DNA of 64,000 nt from Chloroflexota bacterium (GTDB lineage: Bacteria > Chloroflexota > Anaerolineae > Anaerolineales > Villigracilaceae). Within the stretch, counting starts at the first letter, position 1. Each line of letters opens with the position of its first letter. Below, in pieces: positions 11,297-19,280 of this stretch. The notes beneath the pieces were generated by a model. That model had not been told where the DNA came from. It worked only from the letters and a program-made list of their open reading frames with translations, and did no database searches. Location of the stretch: the NCBI GenBank assembly GCA_029782225.1, contig JAKOVF010000308.1, positions 1 to 64,000 of the forward strand, given 5' to 3'. The translations under genes were made by a program, and so were the position numbers.

Positions 11297-12460
11297 TTAC
11301 TCTCCGCTACCTTCCAGCCACGTGGACATGTATTCGGACTTTTCGAGTTCGAGCGCCTGGCGCGTCAGTTGCAGTGGATGGAAGGTGTCCACCATCACGG
11401 CCAGTTCCTGCGTCTCTTTTTTGCCAATGCTGGCTTCCGTCATGCCGGGCTGAGGTCCATGCGGCAGGCCAAACGGATGCAGGCTGATGTCGGAGCGGTC
11501 TATACCTTTGCGGCTCATGAAGTTGCCTTCGGCGTAGTAGATGACTTCATCCGACTGGATGTTGGAGTGGTTGTAGGGCGCGGGGATGCCGTCCGGATGG
11601 TAGTCAAACAGGCGCGGCACGAAGGAGCACACCACAAAGTTGTGACCTTCGAAGGTCTGGTGCGTGGGCGGCGGCATGTGGACGCGGCCGGTGATCGGCT
11701 CGAAATCTTCGATGTTGAAGATCCAGGGGTAGAGATAGCCATCCCAGCCGACCACATCGAAGGGATGATGGTCAAGAACGTGGCAGGACATGCGATCCCG
11801 CACCTTCACATGGACCTCAAACTCGCCGCGCTCAGTATGCGTTTCTAGCTCCTGAGGGATGCGGATATCGCGTTCGGAATAGGGTGCGTTCTCCAGCATT
11901 TGTCCGTAGTTGTTGCGGTAGCGTTTGGGCGGTTCGATCTGGGACGGGTTCTCGATTGTGAAAAAACGACACTGCTCGTTCAGTTGCATTTGCCAGGTGG
12001 TGCCGAAGGGGATCACGATGTAGTCGCCCTTGCGGAAGGGCAAGTTGCCAAACTGGCTTTTGAGTATGCCGCTGCCATCATGCACCCACCAGGTCTCGTA
12101 AGCCTGGGAGTTGCGATAGAAATATTTCATGTTGTCTCTGGCGCGTGAGATGCCGAGAATGACATCGTTGTTGCCGAGGAGGGGAACCCGCGCCGAAACG
12201 GGATCAGACCCGAGGCCCGTCTGAAGCGTGGCAAAGGCGCGGTGCCGGATGGGGCCGAAGTCCACGTATTCCGGTTTGGCCATGCCCATGTCCTCGGTCC
12301 GCTTCACGCGCGGCGGCAGGAAATGGTGATAGAGCAGGGATTGGAGGGAGGAGAATCCCTCGAGTCCCATTAATTCTTCGCGATACAGGGTGCCATCTGG
12401 CTTTTTGAATTGGGTGTGACGTTTGTGGGGAATTTGTCCAAGTGTGTGATAGAAAGGCAT
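11297..12460 (-). CDS. hmgA: Homogentisate 1,2-dioxygenase
   Basis: Opens the ring of homogentisate to maleylacetoacetate with non-heme iron, the third step of tyrosine breakdown. The 387-residue protein begins MPFYHTLGQIPHKRHTQF, as is typical of this family. The cupin-type metal site is visible in the C-terminal half: YNHSNIQSDEVIYYAEGNF gives a His and Glu pair and HPFGLPHGP the second His. HHPFDVVGWDGYLYPW and HMPPPTHQTFEG are also typical. GGAG lies seven bases before the ATG. Fourteen bases separate it from the GGDEF-like gene upstream, so it is co-transcribed with that insert. Confidence is high because the HPPD and FAH genes lie in the same run. Confidence 0.95.
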   Translation of the reverse strand: MPFYHTLGQIPHKRHTQFKKPDGTLYREELMGLEGFSSLQSLLYHHFLPPRVKRTEDMGMAKPEYVDFGPIRHRAFATLQTGLGSDPVSARVPLLGNNDVILGISRARDNMKYFYRNSQAYETWWVHDGSGILKSQFGNLPFRKGDYIVIPFGTTWQMQLNEQCRFFTIENPSQIEPPKRYRNNYGQMLENAPYSERDIRIPQELETHTERGEFEVHVKVRDRMSCHVLDHHPFDVVGWDGYLYPWIFNIEDFEPITGRVHMPPPTHQTFEGHNFVVCSFVPRLFDYHPDGIPAPYNHSNIQSDEVIYYAEGNFMSRKGIDRSDISLHPFGLPHGPQPGMTEASIGKKETQELAVMVDTFHPLQLTRQALELEKSEYMSTWLEGSGE

Positions 12461-12474
12461 TTGTTACTCCTTAC

Positions 12475-12963
12475 CTATAAATCTGAATACACGACGTACG
12501 TATTTGATCCTTTAAGCTGGGATTTTCGAAGGGCACTCTCAGCGCGGGCCAGCAGCGCTTCTTTGGTGAGATCCGCGCCCCCTGCATGAGAGGCCATGCC
12601 GATGTTGATCGAAAAGATGATGCTCTCTCCTTCCTTCGATTCAAACCGATTCCGGAAAATGGAGAGCAAACGTTCGCACACTGCGCGTCCTCCGGCTTCA
12701 TTGGTTGTAGGAAGCAGGATGCGGTAGGTCTTTCCATTGCCTGTGGAGATATCTGCGGAGCGAAGATGTGAGTTTAGCGCCACATTGAATACGGAAGTGG
12801 CTGCGCGGACGAGATAGGAATCATCCCCGCTGGGGGTTGTTTCCATGTGGATCAGCGATAGCGCGGCAGGGTAGCGCTGCGAACGTGTGACCTCATAATC
12901 GAAAAGCACCCAGAACACATCCTCGGCATATAGCTCGTCTCCGCTTGAAAAGCCTTTTTTCAT
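12475..12963 (-). CDS. Stand-alone degenerate GGDEF-like domain protein
   Basis: 162 residues that look like one GGDEF-fold domain without sensor or membrane parts. The start (FDYEVTRSQRYPAALSLIHME) matches the usual beginning of the fold, and the end (FSINIGMASHAGGADLTKEALLARAESALRKSQLKGSN) matches its last strand and helix. Where GG(D/E)EF should stand, the protein reads GNGKTYRILLP, so cyclase activity is unlikely. It could bind nucleotides, bind a partner or only support structure. Its ATG overlaps the stop of the cupin gene (ATGA), which implies translational coupling. A regulatory role in the tyrosine operon is inference. Confidence 0.65.
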   Translation of the reverse strand: MKKGFSSGDELYAEDVFWVLFDYEVTRSQRYPAALSLIHMETTPSGDDSYLVRAATSVFNVALNSHLRSADISTGNGKTYRILLPTTNEAGGRAVCERLLSIFRNRFESKEGESIIFSINIGMASHAGGADLTKEALLARAESALRKSQLKGSNTYVVYSDL

Positions 12964-13463
12964 GATAACTCCGTAGTCGAATTCTCCTTTGCCTTGTGCA
13001 CCCCGCCCGTTTCATTCAATGGGGCAAGCGAACGTGCGGGGTACGCCCCGCCCGTTTCATCCAAAGTAGTAGTCGAACTTGCGTGGTACAGCACAACGCT
13101 TTCCTGCTCGTTGGGATCATTGCGAGCAACCACGGCTATGACTTCCTCCGTCTCGCTCAGGTTGACCGGCTGATGCGGCACATTGGGCGGGATAAAGAGG
13201 AAGTCACCGGCCTCGTTGATGCTGGAGTGTTGAAGTTCTTCACCGTATTTCGTCTCTGCCCGGCCTTTGACGATGTAGATCGCCGTCTCGTAGCCGTTGT
13301 GATAGTGCGCCACCGCCTGGCCGCCGGGCGGGATGATCACAAGATGCATGCACAGGTGCTGAGTGCTGGCGGTGCTCGCGGAAATCCCTTCGAAGTTGGG
13401 AAGCTGCTGGCGGGTGATGTAGGTCTCTTTGGGGCGAACGGTGATGACTTTATCAGAGGACAT
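12960..13463 (-). CDS. Cupin-domain protein
   Basis: 167 residues with one RmlC-type cupin barrel at about 30-125. Motif 1 reads PPGGQAVAHYHNGYETAIYIVKGRAE, with His and Glu at metal-ligand positions, and motif 2 reads GDFLFIPPNVPHQPVNL. No signal peptide is present. The tail after about residue 125 is an imperfect 15-residue repeat (YHASSTTTLDETGGA, then YPARSLAPLNETGGV) that ordinary cupins lack. It lies eight bases after a lipoprotein gene and overlaps the GGDEF-like gene. Inside a tyrosine operon it might bind a pathway intermediate or act as an isomerase or dioxygenase, but nothing in the sequence names the substrate. Confidence 0.8.
   Translation of the reverse strand: MSSDKVITVRPKETYITRQQLPNFEGISASTASTQHLCMHLVIIPPGGQAVAHYHNGYETAIYIVKGRAETKYGEELQHSSINEAGDFLFIPPNVPHQPVNLSETEEVIAVVARNDPNEQESVVLYHASSTTTLDETGGAYPARSLAPLNETGGVHKAKENSTTELS
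12977..13080. repeat. Short tandem repeat in the cupin gene tail
   Basis: Two units of roughly 45 bases, each containing CCCCGCCCGTTTCAT, lie in tandem and encode the repeated ETGG-containing tail. They stay in frame. Confidence 0.55.
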
Positions 13464-13471
13464 GGAATTCC

Positions 13472-14302
13472 TTATTGCGAAGTAACCGTAATGGATTGAA
13501 TAAGCGCATCCAGTTGGTTCAACGAGGGCTGGAAGGCATCCGGGCCGGCAGCATTGAGTTTGTCAGTGATCGCCTGATAATAGGCCGTCACTGTCGTCTC
13601 ATCGGCTGAGCCCGGATCAAAGTACTGGATGCCATCGGCTGACGGGTTCTCTGCAGTGGATTGTAGCGGCAGGGTCAGAGGCAGCAGCACCGCGACCAAA
13701 TACTTGCCATCGCCAGTCAATCCCTCGAAGTGATAGAAGCTGTTGTCCTTCGTGATTGGCCCGGGGTACTGGCCGTATTGGGAGACCATGCGAACACCGT
13801 TCCCGCCGTTGAAGCTGAGCAACTTTGCCTGGGCCGCATATTGCTGGGCTGCGGAGCCGTAGAAGGGCACGGTGGATGCATTCTCATTTGTAATCGGCGT
13901 CTCCGGATTTGCCAGGATCGCCTGCAAACGAGTGAGGCTGCCTTCGGCCCACGAATTAACCGCAGCATATTCCTGTGCGGGGAAGACCATGATCGAAGGA
14001 ATCGTGTTGGTTGTATTCTCCTTTGGCCAGCCTCTGAGTGAGAAGACCATGTGCTCAGGCGCGACGTTCCACGGAGGACTCTCATTCTCTGTTAGTGCCG
14101 GAGCAACTTCGGCATCGGCACCGGTCGCAGTTCCCTCAGGGATGACGAAGGAGACGTTTTTGAACGAAACAGAAATCCCGCTGGATGGGGTAGGAGCATT
14201 TTCCGTCGAAACGTTACCTGCTTGAGGCGCAGCATTTGATCCGAACAAGCAGGCCAATATGCTCAGGGCCATTACAGGGGAGGCTATCAAGATCCTTTTC
14301 AT
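13472..14302 (-). CDS. Exported lipoprotein of unknown function, paralogue of the upstream gene
   Basis: 276 residues from an ATG preceded by AGGA; an in-frame TTG nine bases earlier is less likely. The signal peptide ends in LSILAC, followed by a short Ala/Thr/Pro linker. The folded part contains VSFKNVSFVIPEGTATGADAEV, PPWNVAPEHMVFSLRGWP and ILANPETPITNENASTVPF. It aligns along its length with the 14318 product (SFQNVSIVIPTELAGGA; AILANPSSPLSKDNLPGVPF), so this is a tandem duplication. Both end with a conserved helix and the sequence LDxLIQSITVT. I do not recognise the family. Eight bases separate it from the cupin gene, so it is part of the tyrosine operon. Confidence 0.75.
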   Translation of the reverse strand: MKRILIASPVMALSILACLFGSNAAPQAGNVSTENAPTPSSGISVSFKNVSFVIPEGTATGADAEVAPALTENESPPWNVAPEHMVFSLRGWPKENTTNTIPSIMVFPAQEYAAVNSWAEGSLTRLQAILANPETPITNENASTVPFYGSAAQQYAAQAKLLSFNGGNGVRMVSQYGQYPGPITKDNSFYHFEGLTGDGKYLVAVLLPLTLPLQSTAENPSADGIQYFDPGSADETTVTAYYQAITDKLNAAGPDAFQPSLNQLDALIQSITVTSQ

Positions 14303-14317
14303 GGCGTTCAATCCTGT

Positions 14318-15244
14318 CTATGGTGTGATTGTGATGGATTGAATCAGGGAATCCAGGGCCGTGATCGATGGCGTAAAAGCATCCGGGCTCAGAGCGTTGA
14401 GCTTATCGGTCACAGCCTGATAGTAGGCATTGGCCGAGGTTCCGTCCATCGCGTCGTAGCCCGGAAAAGGGATCCCATCGGCAGGAAGCGGCGAGGCCGG
14501 GTCGGATTCCGCCGCGAGGAACGGCGCATTGACCGGCAGGACCGCGATGACATAATAGTTCCCATCGCTGGTCAGGCCTTGAAATTGATAGAACATGTCA
14601 TGGTTATTGACGGTCGCGAAGTATTGCGCGTACTCCGTCAATATGCGCACACCGCTCCCATTTTGCATGGGGATGACCGCAGCGTTCGATGCAAAGACCA
14701 TGGCTGCGTTGAATCCCGGGACACCTGGCAGGTTATCTTTGCTCAAAGGAGAAGAAGGATTCGCGAGAATCGCCCGCAGCCTTTTCAGGCTTTCTCCTGC
14801 GCCAGCGTTCACAGATTCATAGTCATGTGCGGGGTAAACTGCGATATACGGTTCAAAGAATTTCCCTTGGAGCGGATAACCCGTCAGCGTGAATTTACTG
14901 TAAGCCGGTGCCGCATCCCAGCCTGGTCCCCCCTGGTCGCTGACGGCAGCGTTTGCTTGTGTGTTCGCTCCGCCTGCCAGTTCCGTTGGAATAACAATGG
15001 AAACGTTCTGGAACGATACCGGCGTTCCACTCAGTTGGGATGATTTGGTCGGCGTTGCCTCTGCTGGCGGAGCCGATGTGGCGGTTTCAATCTCCGGCGT
15101 CTGTGTCACCTGTGGTGCGGCTGCGGTGATAGCCTCTATGGTTTGAGCAACAATCGTTTCCACCCCTTGCTGTGTTGGTGCTTGTGTGGGTGCGATCATT
15201 CCGCACGCCAGCGTCACCAGCAAGATTCCCACCATCCACCCCAT
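14318..15244 (-). CDS. Exported lipoprotein of unknown function
   Basis: 308 residues when started at the ATG giving MGWMVGILLVTLACG, which is a good lipoprotein signal (Cys14). A GTG at 15259 that overlaps the FAH stop is the alternative start. A Thr/Pro/Ala linker runs to about residue 75. The rest (TPVSFQNVSIVIPTELAGGA, FEPYIAVYPAHDYESVNAGAGESLKRLRAIL, SALTPS-like end ALDSLIQSITITP) matches its downstream paralogue at 13472. It has no recognised domain. It sits 11 bases after the FAH-family gene, so it is co-transcribed with tyrosine catabolism genes. It may bind something at the cell surface; that is only inference. Confidence 0.75.
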   Translation of the reverse strand: MGWMVGILLVTLACGMIAPTQAPTQQGVETIVAQTIEAITAAAPQVTQTPEIETATSAPPAEATPTKSSQLSGTPVSFQNVSIVIPTELAGGANTQANAAVSDQGGPGWDAAPAYSKFTLTGYPLQGKFFEPYIAVYPAHDYESVNAGAGESLKRLRAILANPSSPLSKDNLPGVPGFNAAMVFASNAAVIPMQNGSGVRILTEYAQYFATVNNHDMFYQFQGLTSDGNYYVIAVLPVNAPFLAAESDPASPLPADGIPFPGYDAMDGTSANAYYQAVTDKLNALSPDAFTPSITALDSLIQSITITP

Positions 15245-15255
15245 TGCTTTTGTGT

Positions 15256-16140
15256 TCACTTCCTCTGCCCTCCGATCCTGTTCCTTAGGATTCCTATCTC
15301 TTCGATCTCCAGCTCGACCACGTCGCCGGCTTTCAGCCACGGCCCCTGTGCCTTCGTCAGTTCGAGCAGGCAGCCGGTCCCCACCGTGCCGGAGCCGATC
15401 ACGTCGCCGATCTGCAGTTGGACACAATCCGAAACTCTGGCGATGATGTCTCCGAATGACCAGAAGATATCCTTGAAGTTTCCTCGGGACATTTCCACGC
15501 CGTTGACTCTGGCTGTCATTTCGAGATCGTACACGCCCGGGCGGTTCACCGCTTTATCGGCAATCGCTTCGCGCGTGACGATGAGCGGGCCCAGTGACGA
15601 GGCAAAGTCCTTGCCCTTGGCGGGTCCCAGCCCTATCTTCATCTCTTCCCTTTGGACGTCGCGTGCCGACCAATCGTTCCATATGGTGAAGCCAAAGATG
15701 TAATCGTCCGCTTCTTCGGGTTTGATGTTGATACCGGGCTTTCCGATGATAGCTGCGATCTCGAGCTCATAATCCAGTGCCTGAGTGTAATGTGGAAACG
15801 GGATTTCATCATCTGGCCCAAAGATACTATTTGGATTCGTGAAATAGAAAACCGGGAACTTGTACCATTCCTCCGGCACTTCACGTCCGCGGTTGCGGTT
15901 GGCGGCCTTGACGTGGGTTTCAAAGGCGTATCCGTCGCGCAGCGTGGTCGGCTGAAGCGGCGCGTGCAATTTGACCTGTGACAGATCATAGGATTCTTCC
16001 ATGACCTGTCGCATGGCAGTCTCTACACCGGCTTCGATCACCACGCGCATATCGGTAAAAGGCAAAGGGTAGACTCTGCCATCCTTAACGAGGCCAGGCC
16101 GAGGGGTCGCCAGATCATTGCTGAAGGTTGTGAAGCGCAT
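15256..16140 (-). CDS. Fumarylacetoacetate hydrolase family protein
   Basis: 294 residues of the FAH fold. The last step of tyrosine breakdown splits fumarylacetoacetate to fumarate and acetoacetate. The metal-binding motif is visible in the segment QALDYELEIAAIIGK (an E-x-E pair), with FGFTIWNDWSARDVQREE and GPAKGKDFASSLGP typical of the family, and GDVIGSGTVGTGC near the end. It lies between HPPD and homogentisate dioxygenase genes, which supports the tyrosine role. The family also hydrolyses other 2-keto or acylpyruvate substrates, so a broader role is possible. The start at 16140 follows the intergenic repeat pair. Confidence 0.9.
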   Translation of the reverse strand: MRFTTFSNDLATPRPGLVKDGRVYPLPFTDMRVVIEAGVETAMRQVMEESYDLSQVKLHAPLQPTTLRDGYAFETHVKAANRNRGREVPEEWYKFPVFYFTNPNSIFGPDDEIPFPHYTQALDYELEIAAIIGKPGINIKPEEADDYIFGFTIWNDWSARDVQREEMKIGLGPAKGKDFASSLGPLIVTREAIADKAVNRPGVYDLEMTARVNGVEMSRGNFKDIFWSFGDIIARVSDCVQLQIGDVIGSGTVGTGCLLELTKAQGPWLKAGDVVELEIEEIGILRNRIGGQRK

Positions 16141-16156
16141 GTTTATTCTATATTCC

Positions 16157-16205
16157 GGTGGTCGAGTAGCCCCGCATGGTTTTGGCGGGGCGTATCGAGA
16201 CCACC
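16157..16205. repeat. Palindromic repeat of the GGTGGTCGAGTA family, copy 1
   Basis: The element starts GGTGGTCGAGTA and ends TATCGAGACCACC, so its ends are inverted repeats. It contains an inner palindromic CCCCGC/GCGGGG stem. It lies in the HPPD-FAH gap. Confidence 0.7.
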
Positions 16206-16238
16206 AATTCTACAAAAGTCTAGATTTCCACGTAACGC

Positions 16239-16283
16239 GTTGGTCTCGATATGCTCGCAAGGAGCGTTCGCTACTCGACCAAC
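16239..16283. repeat. Palindromic repeat of the GGTGGTCGAGTA family, copy 2, inverted
   Basis: This copy starts GTTGGTCTCGATA and ends TACTCGACCAAC, with GCTCGCAAGGAGC at the centre. It has the opposite orientation to copy 1, 33 bases away. The pair can form a large folded structure in the mRNA. Confidence 0.7.
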
Positions 16284-16290
16284 AGAGCTA

Positions 16291-17424
16291 TTATAAATTC
16301 CCACGTCGCTGTTGTTCCATCTCAATGGATTCAAACAGCGCCTTGAAGTTGCCTTTGCCAAAACTTTGTGAGCCATGACGTTGGATGATCTCGACGAACA
16401 TCGTTGGCCGATCCTGAATAGGACGACTGAAGATCTGCAGCAGGTAGCCTTCATCATCGCGGTCGGCCAGGATGCCGAGTTCCTGAATGGCCTTGTAATC
16501 CTCGTCAATTTTGCCGACGCGGTCCGGCAGCACTTCATAGTACGTGTCGGGCACGCGCAGGAATTCCACGCCGTTCGAGCGGAGTTTTTTCACCGTCTCC
16601 AGAATATCGCCTGTGATCAGTGCAATGTGCTGGACGCCGGGTGTGAGGTAGTAATCCAGATATTCTTCGATCTGACTCTTCTTCTTGCCATCCGCGGGTT
16701 CATTGATCGGGAACTTGACGCGTCCATTTCCATTCTGCACGACCTTGGACATCAAAGCCGAATATTCGGTGGAAATATCCTTATCGTCGAAGTGGCGTAA
16801 CAAGCGAAAGCCCATCACCTGATGATAAAAATCCACCCACTGATTCATCTTGCCAAGCTGCACGTTGCCAACGATGTGATCGATTGCCGCGATACCGACG
16901 CTCTCGGCTTTCTTCGTTTCGATGGGACGGTAGGTCGGCGCAAAGGCCCCGTTGTAATCGGAGCGATCGACAAAAGTGTGCAGCGTTTCGCCATATGTAT
17001 AAATTGCGGCTGTGCGGAAGATGCCATGGTCATCCTTCTCTTCACGCGGCGCCCAGGCGGATTTGCCTCCACGGGAGGTGGTCTCCTTCCACGCCTTTTC
17101 CACATCGTCTACTTCGAGCGCCACAACTTTGACGCCGTCACCATGCAGCATGTGATGCGACGCCAGCGGGCTGGAGGGCGTGTAAGGCGCGGAAACAATA
17201 AACCGCGCTTGCCCGGATTCCAAAACATACGAGGCATATTCGCGGTTTCCTGTTTCAAGGCCAGAGTACGCTACAGGGGTGAAGCCAAACGCCTTCCACC
17301 AGTAATACATGGCGTGAATGGCATTACCCACGTAAAAGTGAACGTGGTCCACAGATTTAATCTGGAGGAAGTCGCCTTCTTCGGTAATGGGACGCGAATC
17401 AGTCTTTACGGCCTGTTTTGCCAT
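16291..17424 (-). CDS. hppD: 4-hydroxyphenylpyruvate dioxygenase
   Basis: Turns 4-hydroxyphenylpyruvate into homogentisate using Fe(II) and O2. The 377-residue protein has two vicinal-oxygen-chelate halves, starting at KSVDHVHFYVGN (23-34) and at AAIDHIVGNV (179-188). The iron ligands are visible: His183, His266 in TPGVQHIALITGD, and Glu345 in MFVEIIQRHG. GKGNFKALFESIE is the usual C-terminal gate helix. It is the first gene of the tyrosine run; AAAGGAGA precedes the ATG. A short hairpin (17444-17460) lies upstream. Confidence 0.96.
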   Translation of the reverse strand: MAKQAVKTDSRPITEEGDFLQIKSVDHVHFYVGNAIHAMYYWWKAFGFTPVAYSGLETGNREYASYVLESGQARFIVSAPYTPSSPLASHHMLHGDGVKVVALEVDDVEKAWKETTSRGGKSAWAPREEKDDHGIFRTAAIYTYGETLHTFVDRSDYNGAFAPTYRPIETKKAESVGIAAIDHIVGNVQLGKMNQWVDFYHQVMGFRLLRHFDDKDISTEYSALMSKVVQNGNGRVKFPINEPADGKKKSQIEEYLDYYLTPGVQHIALITGDILETVKKLRSNGVEFLRVPDTYYEVLPDRVGKIDEDYKAIQELGILADRDDEGYLLQIFSRPIQDRPTMFVEIIQRHGSQSFGKGNFKALFESIEMEQQRRGNL

Positions 17425-17640
17425 AGTTCTCTCCTTTTACTTACCCCTGAGTGGCAGGGGTTGGTAGGATGATTTTACGACAAAGAATGTCCGATTGCAA
17501 ACAAATGAAAACCCCCATTAAGACCCGTAATTTATCAGTCTTTAAGCGCGAAGAGCATGAAACGCATAAAAACAAAGGATTTTTGGCTAAAAGGCTCTTG
17601 CTTCACCGGGGTCGCGCCGTTCGCGGAGTGTCATATAATC

Positions 17641-18762
17641 ATGGCTGACTTCAAGAACCTCATGAAACTTAGCCGTCTCTTCCTGTTTGTCATGGTTCTT
17701 GTGCTGCTGCCGTGGTACGTGAGCTGCGCGCTACTTCCAGCACATCAAAGCCCAGGTGTCACTGTTACCGCCCCACTTCCTGCGAGTACAGTTGCAGCAA
17801 CTGGACAGACGCCTCAAAGAACACAATCCGCCATGCCTGAGGAACCTGTCACTCTCATTAGGCTTTCAGGTCCAGTGGCTGATGCCTCTGCGGAAATATC
17901 GGGTCTGGCGTGGTACAGCGACACGCTAATCCTGCTGCCTCAATACCCGGACCGGTTCGATTCAAACGGTGACGGCTTTCTATACTCGCTCCCGAAAGCT
18001 GATATCCTCGCGTATCTGGATGGCCGAGCTTCAGGTCCGCTTCAGCCCCGGGCGATCCAGTTAACCGCACCAGGCCTTCGCAAGAAAGTTCCTCATTATC
18101 AGGGATTTGAGTCGATTGGCTTCTACGGAGACCGTTTCTTTTTGACGATCGAAGCTGGCAAAGGCACAAATATGATGGGGTACCTGATCTCCGGGATGAT
18201 CCAGCCCGATCTCTCCGCCCTGACGCTTGATACCACCAGGCTGACAGAAATTCCCCCTCAGGCAGTCTCCGAGAATCACTCGGATGAAGCCATCCTCCTG
18301 CGCGATAACAAGATCATCACTTTCTACGAAATCAACGGCCAGGCCATCAATCCTCATCCGGTCGCCCATGTCTTCAACTTTGACCTTCAGCCGCAGGGCA
18401 CACTCTCCATGCCGAATATCGAATACCGCATTACAGATACAGCCTGGACAACAGATGATCAATTCTGGGCCATCAATTACTTTTTCCCCGGTGATGTGGA
18501 CCTGTGGCCCAGGAATGACCCCATCATTGACACCTTTGGCGAGGGACCGACGCAATCTCAAAACCTACAGGTGGAACGTCTGGTCAAATTCCAGTATTCA
18601 GACTCCGGCATTACTCTGATGAATATCCCGCCGGTTCAACTGGTATTGAGTCATGATGTTCGTGACTGGGAAGGTCTTGTCCTGCTGGATGATCGCGGTT
18701 TTTTGATGGCGACGGATACACATCCAACCACATTGCTTGCGTTTGTCCCGCTGCCAAAATAG
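17641..18762 (+). CDS. Exported beta-propeller-like protein, possibly esterase-like phytase family
   Basis: 373 residues from the chosen ATG; an in-frame ATG lies upstream at 17557 and another downstream at 17662. The latter gives a cleaner signal peptide (MKLSRLFLFVMVLVLL). The region around YVSCALL may be a lipobox. After a Thr/Pro/Ala linker the protein shows repeated short strands: SGLAWYSDTLILLPQYPDRF, FESIGFYGDRFFLTIEAG, DEAILLRDNKIITFYEING, and DWEGLVLLDDRGFLMATD. These resemble the esterase-like-phytase propellers, but the match is by eye only. TATAAT at 17634-17639 directly precedes the 17641 ATG, which could favour the 17662 start. Its neighbour downstream is a DUF488 gene, 20 bases away. 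Confidence 0.7.
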   Translation: MADFKNLMKLSRLFLFVMVLVLLPWYVSCALLPAHQSPGVTVTAPLPASTVAATGQTPQRTQSAMPEEPVTLIRLSGPVADASAEISGLAWYSDTLILLPQYPDRFDSNGDGFLYSLPKADILAYLDGRASGPLQPRAIQLTAPGLRKKVPHYQGFESIGFYGDRFFLTIEAGKGTNMMGYLISGMIQPDLSALTLDTTRLTEIPPQAVSENHSDEAILLRDNKIITFYEINGQAINPHPVAHVFNFDLQPQGTLSMPNIEYRITDTAWTTDDQFWAINYFFPGDVDLWPRNDPIIDTFGEGPTQSQNLQVERLVKFQYSDSGITLMNIPPVQLVLSHDVRDWEGLVLLDDRGFLMATDTHPTTLLAFVPLPK

Positions 18763-18782
18763 CTGTACTTGCAGGAGAACGA

Positions 18783-19169
18783 ATGACCATAAGAATTGTG
18801 AAGCTAGGCAGTCCTCGAGAAAAAGGAGAAGGCCTGCGGATTGGTACCGTACGGCGTCCTCCGCGAGGAGTTCGAAAGGAAGATTACTCCTCAAAGAACT
18901 TCTATGATGTCTGGTTCCCGAATCTTTCCCCCAGCACGTCCCTTTTGAAGCAGGCTCATCCTGCAAAAGATGAAAAATCCTGGAAGGCGTTCAAACGAAA
19001 ATTCCTCGCAGAGTTGAAATCGCCCGATGCAAGCAGGGATCTGGATTTGCTGGCTGCGCTTTCGCATCAAACAGACCTATCCATAGGCTGTTATTGCGAA
19101 GATGAGCGTCGCTGTCACCGCTCGATTTTGAGGGAGGTGCTTCTTGAAAGAGGGGCGGATGTGAAATAG
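18783..19169 (+). CDS. DUF488 family protein
   Basis: 128 residues of a small cytoplasmic family with unknown function. Family features are the opening KLGSPREKGEGLRIGTVRRPPRG, the YDVWFPNLSPS segment, and the cysteine-rich motif CYCEDERRCHR near residue 100, which resembles a metal or redox site. AGGAGA lies nine bases before the ATG. It follows the propeller lipoprotein gene closely and is probably co-transcribed with it. Confidence 0.85.
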   Translation: MTIRIVKLGSPREKGEGLRIGTVRRPPRGVRKEDYSSKNFYDVWFPNLSPSTSLLKQAHPAKDEKSWKAFKRKFLAELKSPDASRDLDLLAALSHQTDLSIGCYCEDERRCHRSILREVLLERGADVK

Positions 19170-19230
19170 GGAGGCAAAGGTAGCAGCTTGGATTATTTAG
19201 TAGCATTGAAGATAGATGGCGGGAACAAAA

Positions 19231-19260
19231 GACACGGACGGAGATTTCTCCGTCCGTGTT
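19231..19260. terminator. Bidirectional terminator between DUF488 gene and pnp
   Basis: A perfect 13-base stem (ACACGGACGGAGA at 19232-19244 with 19247-19259) has T-rich DNA on both sides. It serves the converging DUF488 and pnp transcripts. Confidence 0.8.
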
Positions 19261-19280
19261 CAATTTCTACTTTCTAAACC

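Noticed and set aside
12960-13080. CRISPR-like array in the cupin tail
   Set aside because: Only two units, inside a coding frame, with no regular spacers and no cas genes.
15245-15427. N-terminal extension of the 14318 lipoprotein
   Set aside because: The extra residues are Arg-rich, overlap the FAH-family gene and would bury the signal peptide.
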